DNA of 64,000 nucleotides, from positions 32,412 to 96,411 of the forward strand of contig JACEEZ010018862.1 of NCBI GenBank assembly GCA_016584305.1. Direction: 5' to 3'. A program made the translations under genes and the position numbers. The DNA is from Chionoecetes opilio. Taxonomy: Eukaryota; Arthropoda; Malacostraca; Decapoda; Majidae. The notes beneath the pieces are model-generated. The model was not told where the DNA came from. It was given only the letters and a program-made list of their open reading frames with translations, and ran no database searches. Numbering within the stretch: position 1 is the first letter of the stretch; every line of letters begins with the position of its first letter. Shown here piece by piece: positions 23,304 to 34,921 of the stretch.

Positions 23304-25394
23304 CATGCAGTGGTTCCCCAAACCCGGGGTCCATGGGCCCCAAGGGGTCCATGGAAGAATTTTAAGGGGTCATAGAGATTCTAAGAATCTAAATTTTTTT
23401 TTAATTTTTTATTGGAATATAATAATAAGAGGGAGAGAAAAATAATAACCGTTATTTTATCATGGTAATAGTAAGTGCAAAATTCCCCTAATTCATATTG
23501 CTATGAGGATTTGCAAAAAAATCCGTTTTATGTCAGATTTTAGATGGTCAGAAGGGCGCATTAAAAGAGTTCATTTAGCTTTTCCCCGATTCAACAGCCA
23601 AGAAGGTTCCAGTCAAACTCTTTTTTAGCTTTTGGTGTTTAAGATGGAATCATATCCCAAAAATAAGTGATTGGCAGTTTAGTTCTTTTGCCCTTTTTCT
23701 TCAACCTACCCGGGATAACCCACCCTTTTGCTAATTACCCTTTTTTTTCTTTAAATTTGGGAAATTTTTATCGTTACGTGAATTTGTTATACTTAAGATT
23801 GCTGTTTTTAAACGTGAAATGGTGTTTGGTTATGTGAATTTTTTTTTTTTATTTTTTCACTAGCCGCAAAGCCGCCCTTCGGGCGGATTTTTTGGGTAGT
23901 CCTGCGGAGGGTATTTGGTGGGCCTTTGGCCCCCCACCCGTATTTTGGGGGCCAAAGGCCCCCAAACACAGATCTCCAGTGGCCCCTTTAACTTTTTGAA
24001 AAACTGGGTGTAGAAATGTATGTATTTTAAAGCCCTTACCCATCCACCCCCCCCATTCACCACCCATTACCCCTCACCCCCCCCATTCATCACCCCTTAC
24101 CCCTCACCACACACCCATCACTCCCCCCATTTCCCATCACCCCCCCCCCTATTTTCCCCCACCTCACCCCCCCCCCTCATCACCCATCACCCCACACCCA
24201 TTACATCACCCCCCCATTTACTCCCCATATCCTCACCCTACTCAAGGGTTTCCTCAATTTCGCAAAACCCAATATTTTTTCACAATTCTCCCCAATAGGC
24301 GCTAAAAAAAAAAAAAAAAAAAGTGATCGGATCATCCCATATGTGGGCTTATAATGTGCCCCTGGTCGAACTGGTTCCAAAACTGTCCCATATGATGGGA
24401 TTGTGCCACGGGGGGCGGCACCTATCGCGGACATACACACAGACACACAGACACACTTTCGCTTATATTATTATAGATACATGTATTTGTAAGCTCAAAA
24501 ATAAGGCAAGTATTATAAGTATAGCTTTTGCATACAATACCTACAACTATAACAACAATAAGATGACATTTTTCCTATGTATTTTACTTAAATAAAAGTC
24601 TGCTGAACAGAACGTGTTCTGTTTTCATATAAATAGGCCTACAACTTAATCACCATAACAATGCAAGGCATTTTACATGAACATATTCAATTTTTTGCAG
24701 AAAAATCTTCTATTAATTTTGCTGGCTTAACCTCTTTCGTGGTGCTTGGGGTCCACGGTGAAAGCGCCTGGGAAAGGGTTGTGTCACAACGAACGGTGTC
24801 GGGGTCATGCGAATTTTGTTTTCAAAGTGGAGCAATGTATTCTATATTTTTGGAGTATGAAATAAAAAGAAAAACTTACCACTATCATTTATAAAACATC
24901 TCTGCAATATTATAAGAAGAAAACATTGAAAAGAGACTTTTTGTGTATCAAAAAAGTTGAGTCAGCCACAACAAGAATATGATATCATTTAGTCCTTTTG
25001 TTTCAAATCGCAAATTCGACATATCTCCAAATAACACATTTGTGAGTCAGCGACTTTGTTCTGAGGTATCTACATAGCATACAAAATACTAGATGTGAAA
25101 ATGCCGTAACTTGAAGATGTGTTCGCGCTGACCGTGAGTGACGGCATGCCCGCCCAATATTATTAAACCTGCTGAATGCTGGCGGGCAATGCCGACGGTC
25201 ACATTTTGCTCGTCGGCATCGTGTCCACACTGCCACTTTTGAGTGACGAACACTGTTCGACGGGAAGCGCCGACGGTGGTGAGTGGTAGTGTGGATGGGG
25301 CTTTAGCCTTTTTCGTTGTTGGGGTCCACAGGTGGAAAAGTGACTGGAAAAGGGGGAATGGGACAAAAAAGGTTGGGAACCATTGATTTTTTTT
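23304..25394. mobile_element. hAT-type element inserted in copy B
   Basis: The left end near 23309 reads CAGTGGTTCCCCAAACC and the right end near 25370 reads GGTTGGGAACCATTG, imperfect reverse complements typical of hAT ends. The word TCTAAT occurs at both junctions with copy B (just before 23304 and again near 25396), consistent with a target duplication. No transposase frame is visible, and a second repeat (23859-24478) is nested inside. Confidence 0.65.
23859..24478 (+). repeat. CTAGCCGCAAAGCCGC repeat with CCCATTACCC-like minisatellite, copy 1
   Basis: Begins CACTAGCCGCAAAGCCGC, contains a GC hairpin around GCCGCCCTTCGGGCGG, then a pyrimidine-rich minisatellite of variable CCCAT(C/T)AC units. 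It ends CACACTTTCGCTTATATTA then TTATAGAT. Copy 2 at 27389-27982 has the same two ends and the same order. Confidence 0.85.
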
Positions 25395-26110
25395 TCTAAT
25401 GGTTAGCTAAAGTATTACATATATTTTTGGAGTACGCAAAAAAAAAAAAAAATCTTTCATCTACATTCTACGACATCCATCACCGAACAAAGTAGTGGTG
25501 GTGATGAATGAGAAACATTTGAAATTAGAGGCGTTTATTGTGTATAAAAAGCTTGGTCAGCTTCACACCTCAATGAAATGATGACTGCAGTTAAGTTCTT
25601 TTGTTCAAAATCAAGAATAAACGGCCAAATAATGACGACTTTATCTGGTAATTAATTATTAGCACTTTTGCTATGAGCGTTATCTACCCTCAGGCAGCTT
25701 CTCCGCGTTTGAAATCACTCAGTCCCTGACTGACGGTCGGTGACTCGGTGTGGCTGGACCAGGGATGTGAACTTTTGTAGCCCACATTGTCGTACCGAGC
25801 CACCAGAATTATCGTATTTTCAGATAGATAATTATTATCGTACAACCTTAGGTAAAATAATATATTCAGTAAATGGCTTTATACTTCATTGAATTCAGCG
25901 TTCCACATGTAAAAATATTTCCTCTTCACCAAAATATATAAAATATCAAAGCTTGACACATTTCACAAATCAAAAATATTTTTTGAACGAAAATAAATAA
26001 AATAGAATAAAATACAATAAATATAACGCATCATGACCCCCAAAAATAAACTCTAGAACTCTACCGGTAGCTATCATCCTCACAAGAAAAGCGGAATTCC
26101 TGTTCTTCCT

Positions 26111-26437
26111 CTATTTTGTATCACCTGACAGCTGGCGCTTACATAGTGTGTCAGTTGTCATCGACTTAATCATATCATCTGTAGGAATGAAAGTAACACT
26201 TTCCCTTACCTTCCCTTCCCTTCCCTTTTCCCTTTTCCCCCTTACACGCTGCGCTACTGGAAGAGAACCGTTTATGGTTCCCGTCAGAAATCTGTTTCTT
26301 ACCTTTGTTTTGGTAAGGTTAACCTTGCTAAATACCCTCTCACAATCTGCGTTCGAATGCAGCAAGCAACGGTCCAAGTCTAGGATACTATTATCTTTGG
26401 TCCAAGTCCAAGTCATCCAAAAAGGACCAAAAGTCAA
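26111..26437 (-). pseudogene. hAT transposase C-terminal (dimerisation) fragment
   Basis: The frame contains LHSNADCERVFSKVNL followed by KTKVRNRF, the signature of the hAT C-terminal dimerisation domain (consensus P-x-S-N/S-A-x-x-E-R-x-F-S). Only about 108 residues remain; the first 25 are out of family and the RNase-H-like catalytic part is gone. It belongs to the element 25760-27017, whose inverted ends and target duplication surround it. It could not move itself. Confidence 0.8.
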
Positions 26438-26453
26438 ACTCGCAAACCAAAAC

Positions 26454-26457
<4 letters not shown>

Positions 26458-26535
<78 letters not shown>
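26458..26535. repeat. CT microsatellite
   Basis: About 78 bp of uninterrupted CT directly before the SINE. Confidence 0.98.
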
Positions 26536-26834
<299 letters not shown>

Positions 26835-27203
26835 GAAGTTGACATCGACCGATTTTTTGTGTGTGCAATGATAGTTTTTGTATGATTTAATAATGAAATT
26901 TCATTTGTCAGTCAATTATCGTATTTTCGTGTACGATTCTCAACTATGCATCGTGCATCGTACGGATAGTCAAATTATCGTACATATACGATAATGATCG
27001 TACAGTTAACATCACTGGGCGGGACATCCCGGGGACGAGGAGGCATGTCAGGTGGGAATGGACCGTAAGGTACGCTGCCAGCCGCCGCACGACTCACTCT
27101 CTAAACACTCTGACACACTCAGGACACACTCTGCATGAAAGAAGTATCTTACCTTCAAGGACATAGCATTAGATTTGTGAGAATGTGATCAGTATTGTGT
27201 ACT

Positions 27204-27206
<3 letters not shown>

Positions 27207-27263
<57 letters not shown>
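27207..27263. repeat. GA microsatellite in copy B
   Basis: Corresponds to the CT core of copy A (near 8405), here longer. Flanked by the same words in reverse. Confidence 0.95.
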
Positions 27264-27268
<5 letters not shown>

Positions 27269-27388
27269 GCTGGCACACAAGCTGTGGACGACCCTTTGCT
27301 TGTGCCGCTGTAACGGAACGAGGAGGCTGTCAGTCAAAGGAACTCATAAAAGTTACAAAAAGCAACACACCTATCTGGTCCTTATTAA

Positions 27389-27982
27389 GCACTAGCCGCA
27401 AAGCCGCCTCCGGGCGGACTTTTTGGCTAGCTCCTGCGGAGGGCTATTGGTGGGCCTTTGGCCCACCAAACACAGACTCTCCAGATAGCCCCTTCTAACT
27501 TTCCTGAAATCATGGATGTAGAAATGTATGTATTCACTCACCCTTACCCATCACCCCCCACCCATTACTACCCATTACCCATCACCCCCACCCATTCACT
27601 CACCCATTACCCATCACCCCACCCATTCCACTCACCCATACCCATCACCCCACCCATTCACTCACCCATCACCCCACACCCATTACCCATCACCCCACCC
27701 ATTCACTCACCCATTACCCATCACCCTACATCAAGGTTTCCTCAATTCTCGCAACCCACTATTTTTTTCACAATTCTCGCTAATAGGCTGCAATTTTTTT
27801 TTTTTAAGTGATCGGATCATCTCATAAGTTGGCTTAAAAGTTGCCCCTGGTCGAGCTGGTTCCAAAACTGTGCCATATGATGAGATTGTGCCACGGGGGG
27901 CGGCACCTATCGCGGACACACACACACACACAAGACACACACACACAGACAGACACACTTTCGCTTATATTATTATAGATCT
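27389..27982 (+). repeat. CTAGCCGCAAAGCCGC repeat, copy 2
   Basis: Same start, minisatellite and end as 23859-24478, in a cleaner reading. A 65-bp part (CAGACTCTCCAGATAGCC to TGGATGTAGAAATGTA) occurs again at 53745-53802. Confidence 0.88.
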
Positions 27983-28067
27983 AACTCTACTGTGTCTGTG
28001 GATGGCCACAGTGTGGATATGAAGGGGTGGTACGGCCGCTTTCCCTGGCTGGCTGGGGCGGAGAGTG

Positions 28068-28337
28068 AAGGCCGGTTCCCACTATCCCGCTTGTACGGCC
28101 TCCGTACAATAACAATGACGTCACCATCATCACCGCTTGAGTGGTATTTGTGGTAACTAGGCACAGTTGGCAACTCCGCTCGAGCGGACACCGCCGAGCG
28201 GGAGAGATGACTTGAATTTAACTTTGTACGGCAGCCGTACAGCGGTACGGCGGTGCGGTAGACTTTGTTGTGACGTCATTGTGACGTCTTTCTTGTTGTA
28301 CGGCGGCCGTACAAGCGGGATAGTGGGAACCGGCCTT
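28068..28337. mobile_element. 270-bp MITE with ~33-bp perfect inverted ends
   Basis: Left AAGGCCGGTTCCCACTATCC and right, in reverse complement, the same sequence, continuing through CGCTTGTACGGCC. The interior repeats TACGGC-type words and TGACGTCA-like sites. It sits in a further copy of the copy-A head (28378-28470, reversed). No coding capacity. Confidence 0.85.
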
Positions 28338-28638
28338 GAGTCGACAGAGTCGTGCGGCTTGCAGAGTGCCTTACGTTCCATTCCCACCTGACATGCCTCC
28401 TCGTCCCGCCACATCGGCTGTAACAGATGGTCGCTCCTTACCCATGCGGCCATGCCTTCACACTGTGCTGTCTTTGGATGTAAATCTGTCGCAAACACAG
28501 GCGGCAAAGTGACTACATATTATCCCAAAGAACGAACAGTCACAGCTCAAATAGATACATCTATGTAAGAGACTGGATAAACTTCTTGCGTAAATTACAC
28601 AGGAGAGAGAGAGAGAGATCTAATACCGAAGAGAGTTA

Positions 28639-29133
28639 TAGCGCATTTTCGTGACGTTCACCGCCCTGGTTCAGTCCAGTCCGGACCGGGTCAGGGTGGA
28701 CTGATGGTCGTGAAAATACATCGAGACTGGCCCCGTCCCAATCGTCGTTCCTATTGGCTGGGGGATCGAGTGGGCGGTACTGAACTGAACTGTGGAGGCG
28801 GCAGGCGTCCATCTTGTCAATATCCTTTTTGTCGTCCGCCTTTTAACCTGTGCTGAAGACTTTACAACTACCACACCTGTGATACTTTAGTCTTATGGTC
28901 GACCATCATGGTGTTTCATGTCTTATCAGCAGCACGAGAAGCTCCTGGTCGCCTTCCCCGCTGACTGTAGTGCGCATGCGCCAGTTCTCCCCACACTGGT
29001 CCAACCTGGTCCTGGTCGCTGGCTCAGCCCGGCCCAGTCCGTTCCAGCCCGGTCTAAACTGCCTCGCAAAAACAGTGGCCGCCCGGGACTAGCCCAGTCC
29101 AGACCGGGCCAGAGCGGCCGTGAAAATGCGCTA
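28639..29133. mobile_element. MITE with TAGCGC(G/A)TTTTCG ends, copy 1
   Basis: Left end TAGCGCATTTTCGTGACG, right end CGTGAAAATGCGCTA. About 80% of the length is shared with 30986-31787 apart from the insertion in the latter. The interior has no open frame with known motifs. Confidence 0.85.
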
Positions 29134-29250
29134 ATACTTTAAATTACACAGGAGAGAGATCTAATACCGAAGAGAGAGAGAGAGAGAAAGAGAGAGCTAA
29201 TACCTGGGAGCTAAAAGATCAAAGAAGTTAGAAGGAAAGAGAGAGATTTA

Positions 29251-30708
29251 ATGGGGAGTTTTCTAATAAGCTCACGCTCAAGCCTGTCTCTCAGGCTGTC
29301 ACATCTTCTGCTCTGTGAGGCTGAATGATCTATCATTTACCGTAAATTCTCTGTACTTCTTTGGGACATATCAGAATTACCCTTCAATACAACAACTGAA
29401 ACAGTTCTTAATAAAAAATGTAGTTTATCATTTTATTTGTCTGCACTTGGTAAAAATATTGGCAAAACAATTGAATACTTGAAAACTCAATCTTTAAAAA
29501 TCGTCTTTTCATATAAAAACACAAGTTCAAGCAGAATGAGGCTTCAGGAAATATCTACTTGTATGTAAGCATTCACTGAGTACCTATTTTGGGTGTATAT
29601 GTCTCTCTTACGACGAACATTTAACCAAGAAGTAATTTAAGTGCTTGGCACCTCAACGAACAGTCCTCTATCGAAGACAATACATGGTCTTGTTTACTAT
29701 TTCCCCCGCCGCGAACTCTACGCCCCTCCACCTCAATCTTTCCCTCTGAATCAATCAATCAACCCTTCCCTCTGAATACCCTATGTCCTCTGGTTTATCC
29801 TATTGTAACGAAGGAGGGTGGGGCAACCCACCCCTCTCAAACTTCGTCACACTAACGGCTCGGGCTATGGAGGAGACGGAAAGGACTGCAAGGAGACTTT
29901 TACTGCTGTGCACGGCCTTATTACCCCAACTACTACTACCCACAGTACATATAGTGACTGCACGTCTGTCACGTAACTACACGCGCCACTCCGCTCCGCC
30001 CCAACACAACAAAAAATCACAGTCAAAGCACGAAATAAGGAGACGAAAGTCTTCTTTTATGTGGGAAACGGTATGTGGGAGCGGATGCCACGAATATTCC
30101 AGTAGAGGATAGAGAGTGTGATGAGATAAGCGGGTGATGATAGTTCGGATGACATGTAGCCTGTGGTATTGAGAAGTTAGGAGTATCAGTGATATGAGCT
30201 GTGAGGTAAGGAGCGGCGCTGTGGCGATAAGGCGCTGAGCTGTCCATCCCCGTGTCGTGTCAACAGGAAAGTGGGTGATAGCAGATCCTGCCGGCGGGAT
30301 GGTTTCTGTGGAGATGCTGAACGCCACATTCTGTTTTGGTTAAATGTTCGTCGTAAGAGAGACATATACACCCAAAATAGGTACTCAGTGAATACTTACA
30401 TACAAGTAGATATTTCCTGAAGCCTCATTCTGCTTGAACTTGTGTTTTTTTATGAAAAGACGATTTTTAAAGATTGAGTTTTCAAATATTCAATTGTTTT
30501 GCCAATATTTTCACCAAGTGCAGACAAATAAAATTATAAACTACATTTTTTATTAAGAACTGTTTCAGTTGTTGTATTGAAGGGTAATTCTGATATGTCC
30601 CAAAGAAGTACAGAGAATTTACGGTAAATGATAGATCATTCAGCCTCACAGAGCAGAGGATGTGAGATGCGCGAGACATCTGGCGGTTTAGCTTCGAAAA
30701 CTCCCCAT
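29251..30708. mobile_element. Foldback element: ~380-bp inverted arms around a 0.7-kb centre
   Basis: Arm 29251-29637 and arm 30337-30708 are reverse complements with only scattered mismatches (start ATGGGGAGTTTTC, end GAAAACTCCCCAT). The centre 29638-30336 has a short plus-strand frame (29783-30112) without known motifs. Imperfect ~36-bp direct repeats (ACCTG..GCTAAAA..AAAGAAGTTAGAA) lie at 29203-29240 and 30709-30745, outside the arms. Confidence 0.85.
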
Positions 30709-30985
30709 ACCTGTGGGCTAAAATGTAAAAGAAGTTAGAAAGTACACAAGGCAGAAAAATATGAGAGCAAGAGGACAAGGAGCGGGACGCATATTCCCGT
30801 ATTCTGGAACAGTATGTCGAGTTTACTCTTGAACACGTCAGGTTATGTTACGGTTACGTAAGGGCAATTATTTGATTAGGAATGTTGGTAACTTTGTGTG
30901 GGAATCACAAGGAGGGTATTTTCGAGAAAATACTATGGTTAGTTTCGGAGTTACAGCCTAGCATCTTCACAGAGCTGGGGAATAA

Positions 30986-31787
30986 TAGCGCGTTTTCGCG
31001 ACGTTCACCACCCTGGTCCTGTCTAGCCCAGACCGGTGCAGACTGGACTGATGCTCGCGAAAATGCATCGAGACTGGCCCCGTCCCATTCGTCGGTCTTA
31101 TTGGCTGGGGGATCGAGTGGGCGGTTCTCCAGGCAGAAATCCAAACATTTTTAAAAAAACGCGCGTTTTTATTCAATGGGAAGTCAAGTAGCAGGGATGA
31201 CTGAAAAAATGAATGATGAAATTTCATTTCATTTACCGTTAATAACACTATCTATAGTCGCCACTGCACTAATGTCGCAGGGGGGCATATATTACGAGTT
31301 TTAGCATCACTACAGATCACATCACGTGCACAGTACGTAGCTTACATTATCTAAATAACACTGTAGTATAGCTACATGTCTTCAGTGACACATACAAGTC
31401 TGTAGTGATGCTAAAATTCATAATATATGGCGCCTGGTTACATTAGTGCAGTGGCGACTATAGTGTTGTTGACGGTACATTAATTTCCCAAGCTGTTGTT
31501 TCAGCAAATTGCGAGTATTGTAATTTTTCGTAAAATTACCTTAATCTTATGGTCAGCCATCATGGTGTTTCATGTCTTATCAGCAGCACGAGAAGCTCCT
31601 GGTCGTCTTCCCCGCTGACTGTAGTGCGCATGCGCCAGTTCTCCCCACACTAGTCCAACCTGGTCCTGCTCGCTGGCCTGGCCCAGTCTCGCCCGTTCCA
31701 GCCCGGTCCAATCCGCCTCGCGAAAACAGTGGCCGCCCGGGACTAGCCCAGTCCAGACCGGGCCAGAGCGGTCGCGAAAACGCGCTA
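30986..31787. mobile_element. MITE with TAGCGCGTTTTCGCGAC ends, copy 2, TAA target duplication
   Basis: Ends TAGCGCGTTTTCGCGAC and, in reverse, TAGCGCGTTTTCGCGACC. TAA flanks it on both sides (30983-30985 and 31788-31790), and comparison with the uninterrupted copy at 3893-4256 confirms a single TAA-like target. A 3-bp TWA duplication points to PIF/Harbinger-type mobilisation. A second MITE (31234-31477) is nested inside. Confidence 0.88.
31234..31477. mobile_element. Nested 244-bp MITE with TACCGTTAATAACACTAT ends
   Basis: The two halves are near-perfect inverted repeats for about 80 bp (CTATAGTCGCCACTGCACTAATG in both). CATT flanks it on each side. A longer relative lies at 53394-53875. 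Confidence 0.85.
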
Positions 31788-31920
31788 TAAGCCAGCCGGA
31801 CAGAGGGCTGGAGAGCCAGAGTAGGGGGGACGACAGTGGGAGGGGGTACTCACTCTGACGTCACGGAATCAACTCGGTTCCCGCCCACTTGGCAGACCTG
31901 TATATACGGCCTTGGTGCTA

Positions 31921-32519
31921 CTCTCAATTCCTCGCCCCGACCGTCACCACCTTTAACCTGCCCACCCTGCTGGCGGCGGCAGACGTCCACCCCTCACGGC
32001 AACACGCTGTCATACGCCTCACCTGTGCCTTTCTGAGGAAGACAGTTCAACTACCACGCCTGTGATAGCATCATAGGACATCACCAGGGCTCATAGTGTT
32101 CCCCAAGGGATCCTCGCAGCCCTAAACAACACCAAGACAAGACAAGTATGGCTTACTCTACCTGTCAGTCTGCGGCTGTGTTTACAAAGCTTGCCACTAT
32201 ACTCTGTTTAAAAACACTAGAGCCACATGCCCTTTCCACCAAGGTGGACCACGACAGGCCCTTTTTCCCTCTCGATTGGCTGATGGCGTTCTGGGGCGTG
32301 ATGGAAGGTTTGGCGTTAAAATGTACACTAAGTAAACACTTCCCGACCCCTCACTCTCAGACATCGGCTTGCCCTCCCACATGCCCCTGTTTATCTCTTG
32401 AGTCCTTGACCAACGTCAAACACAACACACACACACACACACACACACACGTACGGCCACAAAAAAACTGCTCTTCTAATACAACTAAATACTAATACAT
32501 CTAAAATACAACACTTGTT
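31921..32519. other. Repeat-like spacer with CA microsatellite
   Basis: Part of 31960-32065 resembles 28795-28890 (GGCAGACGTCCA, CAACTACCACGCCTGTGATA). A CA array lies at 32425-32450. Otherwise nothing recognised. Confidence 0.45.
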
Positions 32520-32890
32520 GAAGTATTACAGTTAAGGAGAAATTCACGTGGTAACAGCGCAAGATGTGCTCATCTTTTCTTCTATGACCTGCCATATCGT
32601 CTCAGGGCAAGGCCTGGCTCGCGAGCCTCAGGCCTGCGGTCGTTAGTGCTGACGGGACTGGTCAGGTTAAGGGTTTGGTTGTTTGACCTCAAAAAGGTTA
32701 CATGCGCGCCAGGTGACCAGTTTCATCTTCTCCCTCATTTAAAATTTTACGAGCCTATCTTTATATTTCCTTCTCAATATCTCGTCTTCATGAAAAGTAT
32801 CTGACTCATTTTTGTGTCCATGTGATAACACATTTACTAAAGATGGTGAATCGAGGACTTTCATGCCCTCAAAGCAAATATATGGTGTGT
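32520..32890 (+). repeat. Dispersed repeat, partner of 22430-22770
   Basis: The cleaner of the two copies. It is useful as a reference for the error pattern in the other. Confidence 0.85.
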
Positions 32891-33797
32891 TGTTAAAGAA
32901 ACACGAAGGACTGTAGGATGCACGCTTTCCACTGAATTCCGTCAACCAATAAGAGGCCAGAGCGAAGCTGTCCTGACATAATCCCCCTTGGGAGAGGGGT
33001 ATCTGGCTCTAACGTTCGTGAACAGAGTATACACTTGGCCGCGCTCCCAAAATACCCGGATGTGTGACGTCATGAGAATACTACCTATCTTGGGTGGTCA
33101 AGAGATGCTGTATCATCTCTATGTGATATGTTTAGGGAAAATAAGTGCTGTATATAGGGAATATAGCTGTATAATGTTGTATAGTAATAATAGTAATATG
33201 GTGTAGATGAGAGGAGAAAAATAATGAGGAGGAGAAAAATATAGTGTTTGGTAGAGGATAGGATAAATAAATAGGTTTTTACTCTATATTTACAAGACAC
33301 GTGTATGATATGGTACATGCGTGTAATTTTGATTTTTTACGTATGATTTAGATATATAGTTCAGTTTTGAGTTGTTGATGAGAAGTTATGACGGAAAATG
33401 TTGATAAAAGCAGAGACATTTAATAGGCTGCGTGTGTTTTTACTATAGAAACTGGGATATGATATGTGTGTTATTTTTACTTGATTCAGGAATACAAGTA
33501 AGGTTTTGAGTGGTGTATTTATGGTTATCAAGGAAAATGTGAAGAGGGATGGACATATTATAAGATAGTGATATCCATTTAAATTCAAACCCGCGTCACC
33601 CCCCCCTCCCCCCCGCCTGGACAGTTTTACAAAGTGGAGAAACTTTCCCTGTTTTAAGCTAAGTCCACACTGAGACTCAATTAATTGATCTATTATTAGC
33701 GCGTTATCACCTATATTAGCCAGTAACAGCTGTATTATTTTTAATATTTGCAAGTCTTCTTGCACGATCCATTGTGTTTGTTTTGGTCGCGGGTCCC
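32891..33797. other. AT-rich spacer without recognised gene
   Basis: Contains TGACGTCATGAGAATACTACC at 33066 resembling the CRE module, and a minus-strand frame 33855-33361 (about 160 codons) interrupted by a C/G run at 33598-33616. I see no known domain in it. Confidence 0.4.
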
Positions 33798-34424
33798 GGT
33801 GTCGTGTGGGCAAGTGTCTGTTTGTGAGGTGGAGTCTGTTTACTAACAAAGGCAAAGAAAACGGATGTTAAGGGGAATACTTACTAATATTGACTTGATC
33901 AACAAAGGCATGTCCAGGCGTCCTACGACAACAAACCCGTCTTTATTTATCATTAAAGGGGGAGGGGGGGGCACGAAGTGGAACACTCACCGACGTCGGC
34001 GAGAATTCCTATCGGCGACAGTTATAGGTATGGTTTTGAGCATATATGATATATGAGGCATTAATTTTCGTACAGAAATGTCCTCTGAGCAGGAGATGGA
34101 GCCTTAACCACCCGTATATACCCCCATCTCCTGCTCAGAGGACATTTCTGTACGAAATTGAATGCCTCATATATCATATATGCTCAAAACCATACTTATA
34201 ACTGTCGCCGATAGGAATTCTCGCCGACTTCGGCGAGTGTTCCACTTCGTGTCCCCCCCTCCCCCTTTAATGATAAATAAAGACGGGTTTGTTGTCGTAG
34301 GACGCCTGGACATGAATTTGTTGATCAAGTCAATATTAGTAAGTATTCCCCTCAACGCCCGTTTTCTTTGTCTTTGTTAGTAAACAGACTCCACCTTACA
34401 AACAGACATTTGCCCACACGACAT
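33798..34424. repeat. Palindrome 1: ~300-bp arms, 34-bp loop
   Basis: 33798-34099 and 34134-34424 are near-perfect reverse complements. The outer end carries GTGTCGTGTGGGCAAGTG then TTTACTAACAAAG. The inner stem ends GAGCAGGAGATGG. Confidence 0.92.
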
Positions 34425-34425
34425 T

Positions 34426-34877
34426 GTCGTGTGACCAGCAGTCTGTTTATGAGGTGTAGTCCGCCTTTGTTTACTAACAAAAGAAAAAGCGAACTGCGCA
34501 TGCGCGGAGGCAAATATTTTTTAGTAAATTTATGTAAAGGGCCTATTTCATCCCAATATTTGGCTAATATATATCTCCAGCCATGTTGTCGGAGGACGCC
34601 TGCGAATGATTTTGCTGATAACAGTGTCTTTGTTAGTAAACTTTCGACTCCGGGAAGGTGCAATTCGCCCCCCCCCCCCCCCACTTTGTTGATAAACAAA
34701 GACGGATTTGTTGTCGTAGGACACCAGGGCATGCATTTGTTGACCAACAAGTCATGTTAGGCCCTTTACATCAATTTACTAAAAAATATTCGCCTCCGCG
34801 CATGCGCAGTTCGCGTTTTCTTTTGTTAGTAAACAAAGGCGGACTGCACCTCATAAACAGACTACTGGTCACACGAC
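34426..34877. repeat. Palindrome 2: ~118-bp arms, 216-bp centre
   Basis: 34426-34543 and 34760-34877 are reverse complements. The outer end GTCGTGTGACCAG then TTTACTAACAAAAG resembles the ends of palindromes 1 and 3. The centre contains a C run of about 17. Confidence 0.9.
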
Positions 34878-34921
34878 AGAGGGAGCTGCTGGTGGAGGTG
34901 CTGCCGCTGCCGGTGGTGTAG

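Larger units (their letters stand above)
30760..31920 (+). repeat. Second copy of the CRE/TATA dispersed repeat, split by a MITE
   Basis: 30760-30985 and 31788-31920 match the reverse complement of 4256-3893 as one colinear unit. The CRE TGACGTCACGGAATCAAC lies at 31858 and CTTGGCAGACCTGTATATACGG at 31888. Confidence 0.85.

Noticed and set aside
23990..24300. CRISPR-like array of CCCAT/CCATCAC units
   Set aside because: Units are short, variable and without unique spacers; eukaryotic minisatellite.
29783..30112. 110-codon frame in the centre of the foldback as a transposase
   Set aside because: No catalytic or DNA-binding motif and no similar frame elsewhere in the window.
33361..33855. 160-codon minus-strand frame as a gene
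   Set aside because: It begins in palindrome 1 and passes through a G/C homopolymer; no domain recognised.
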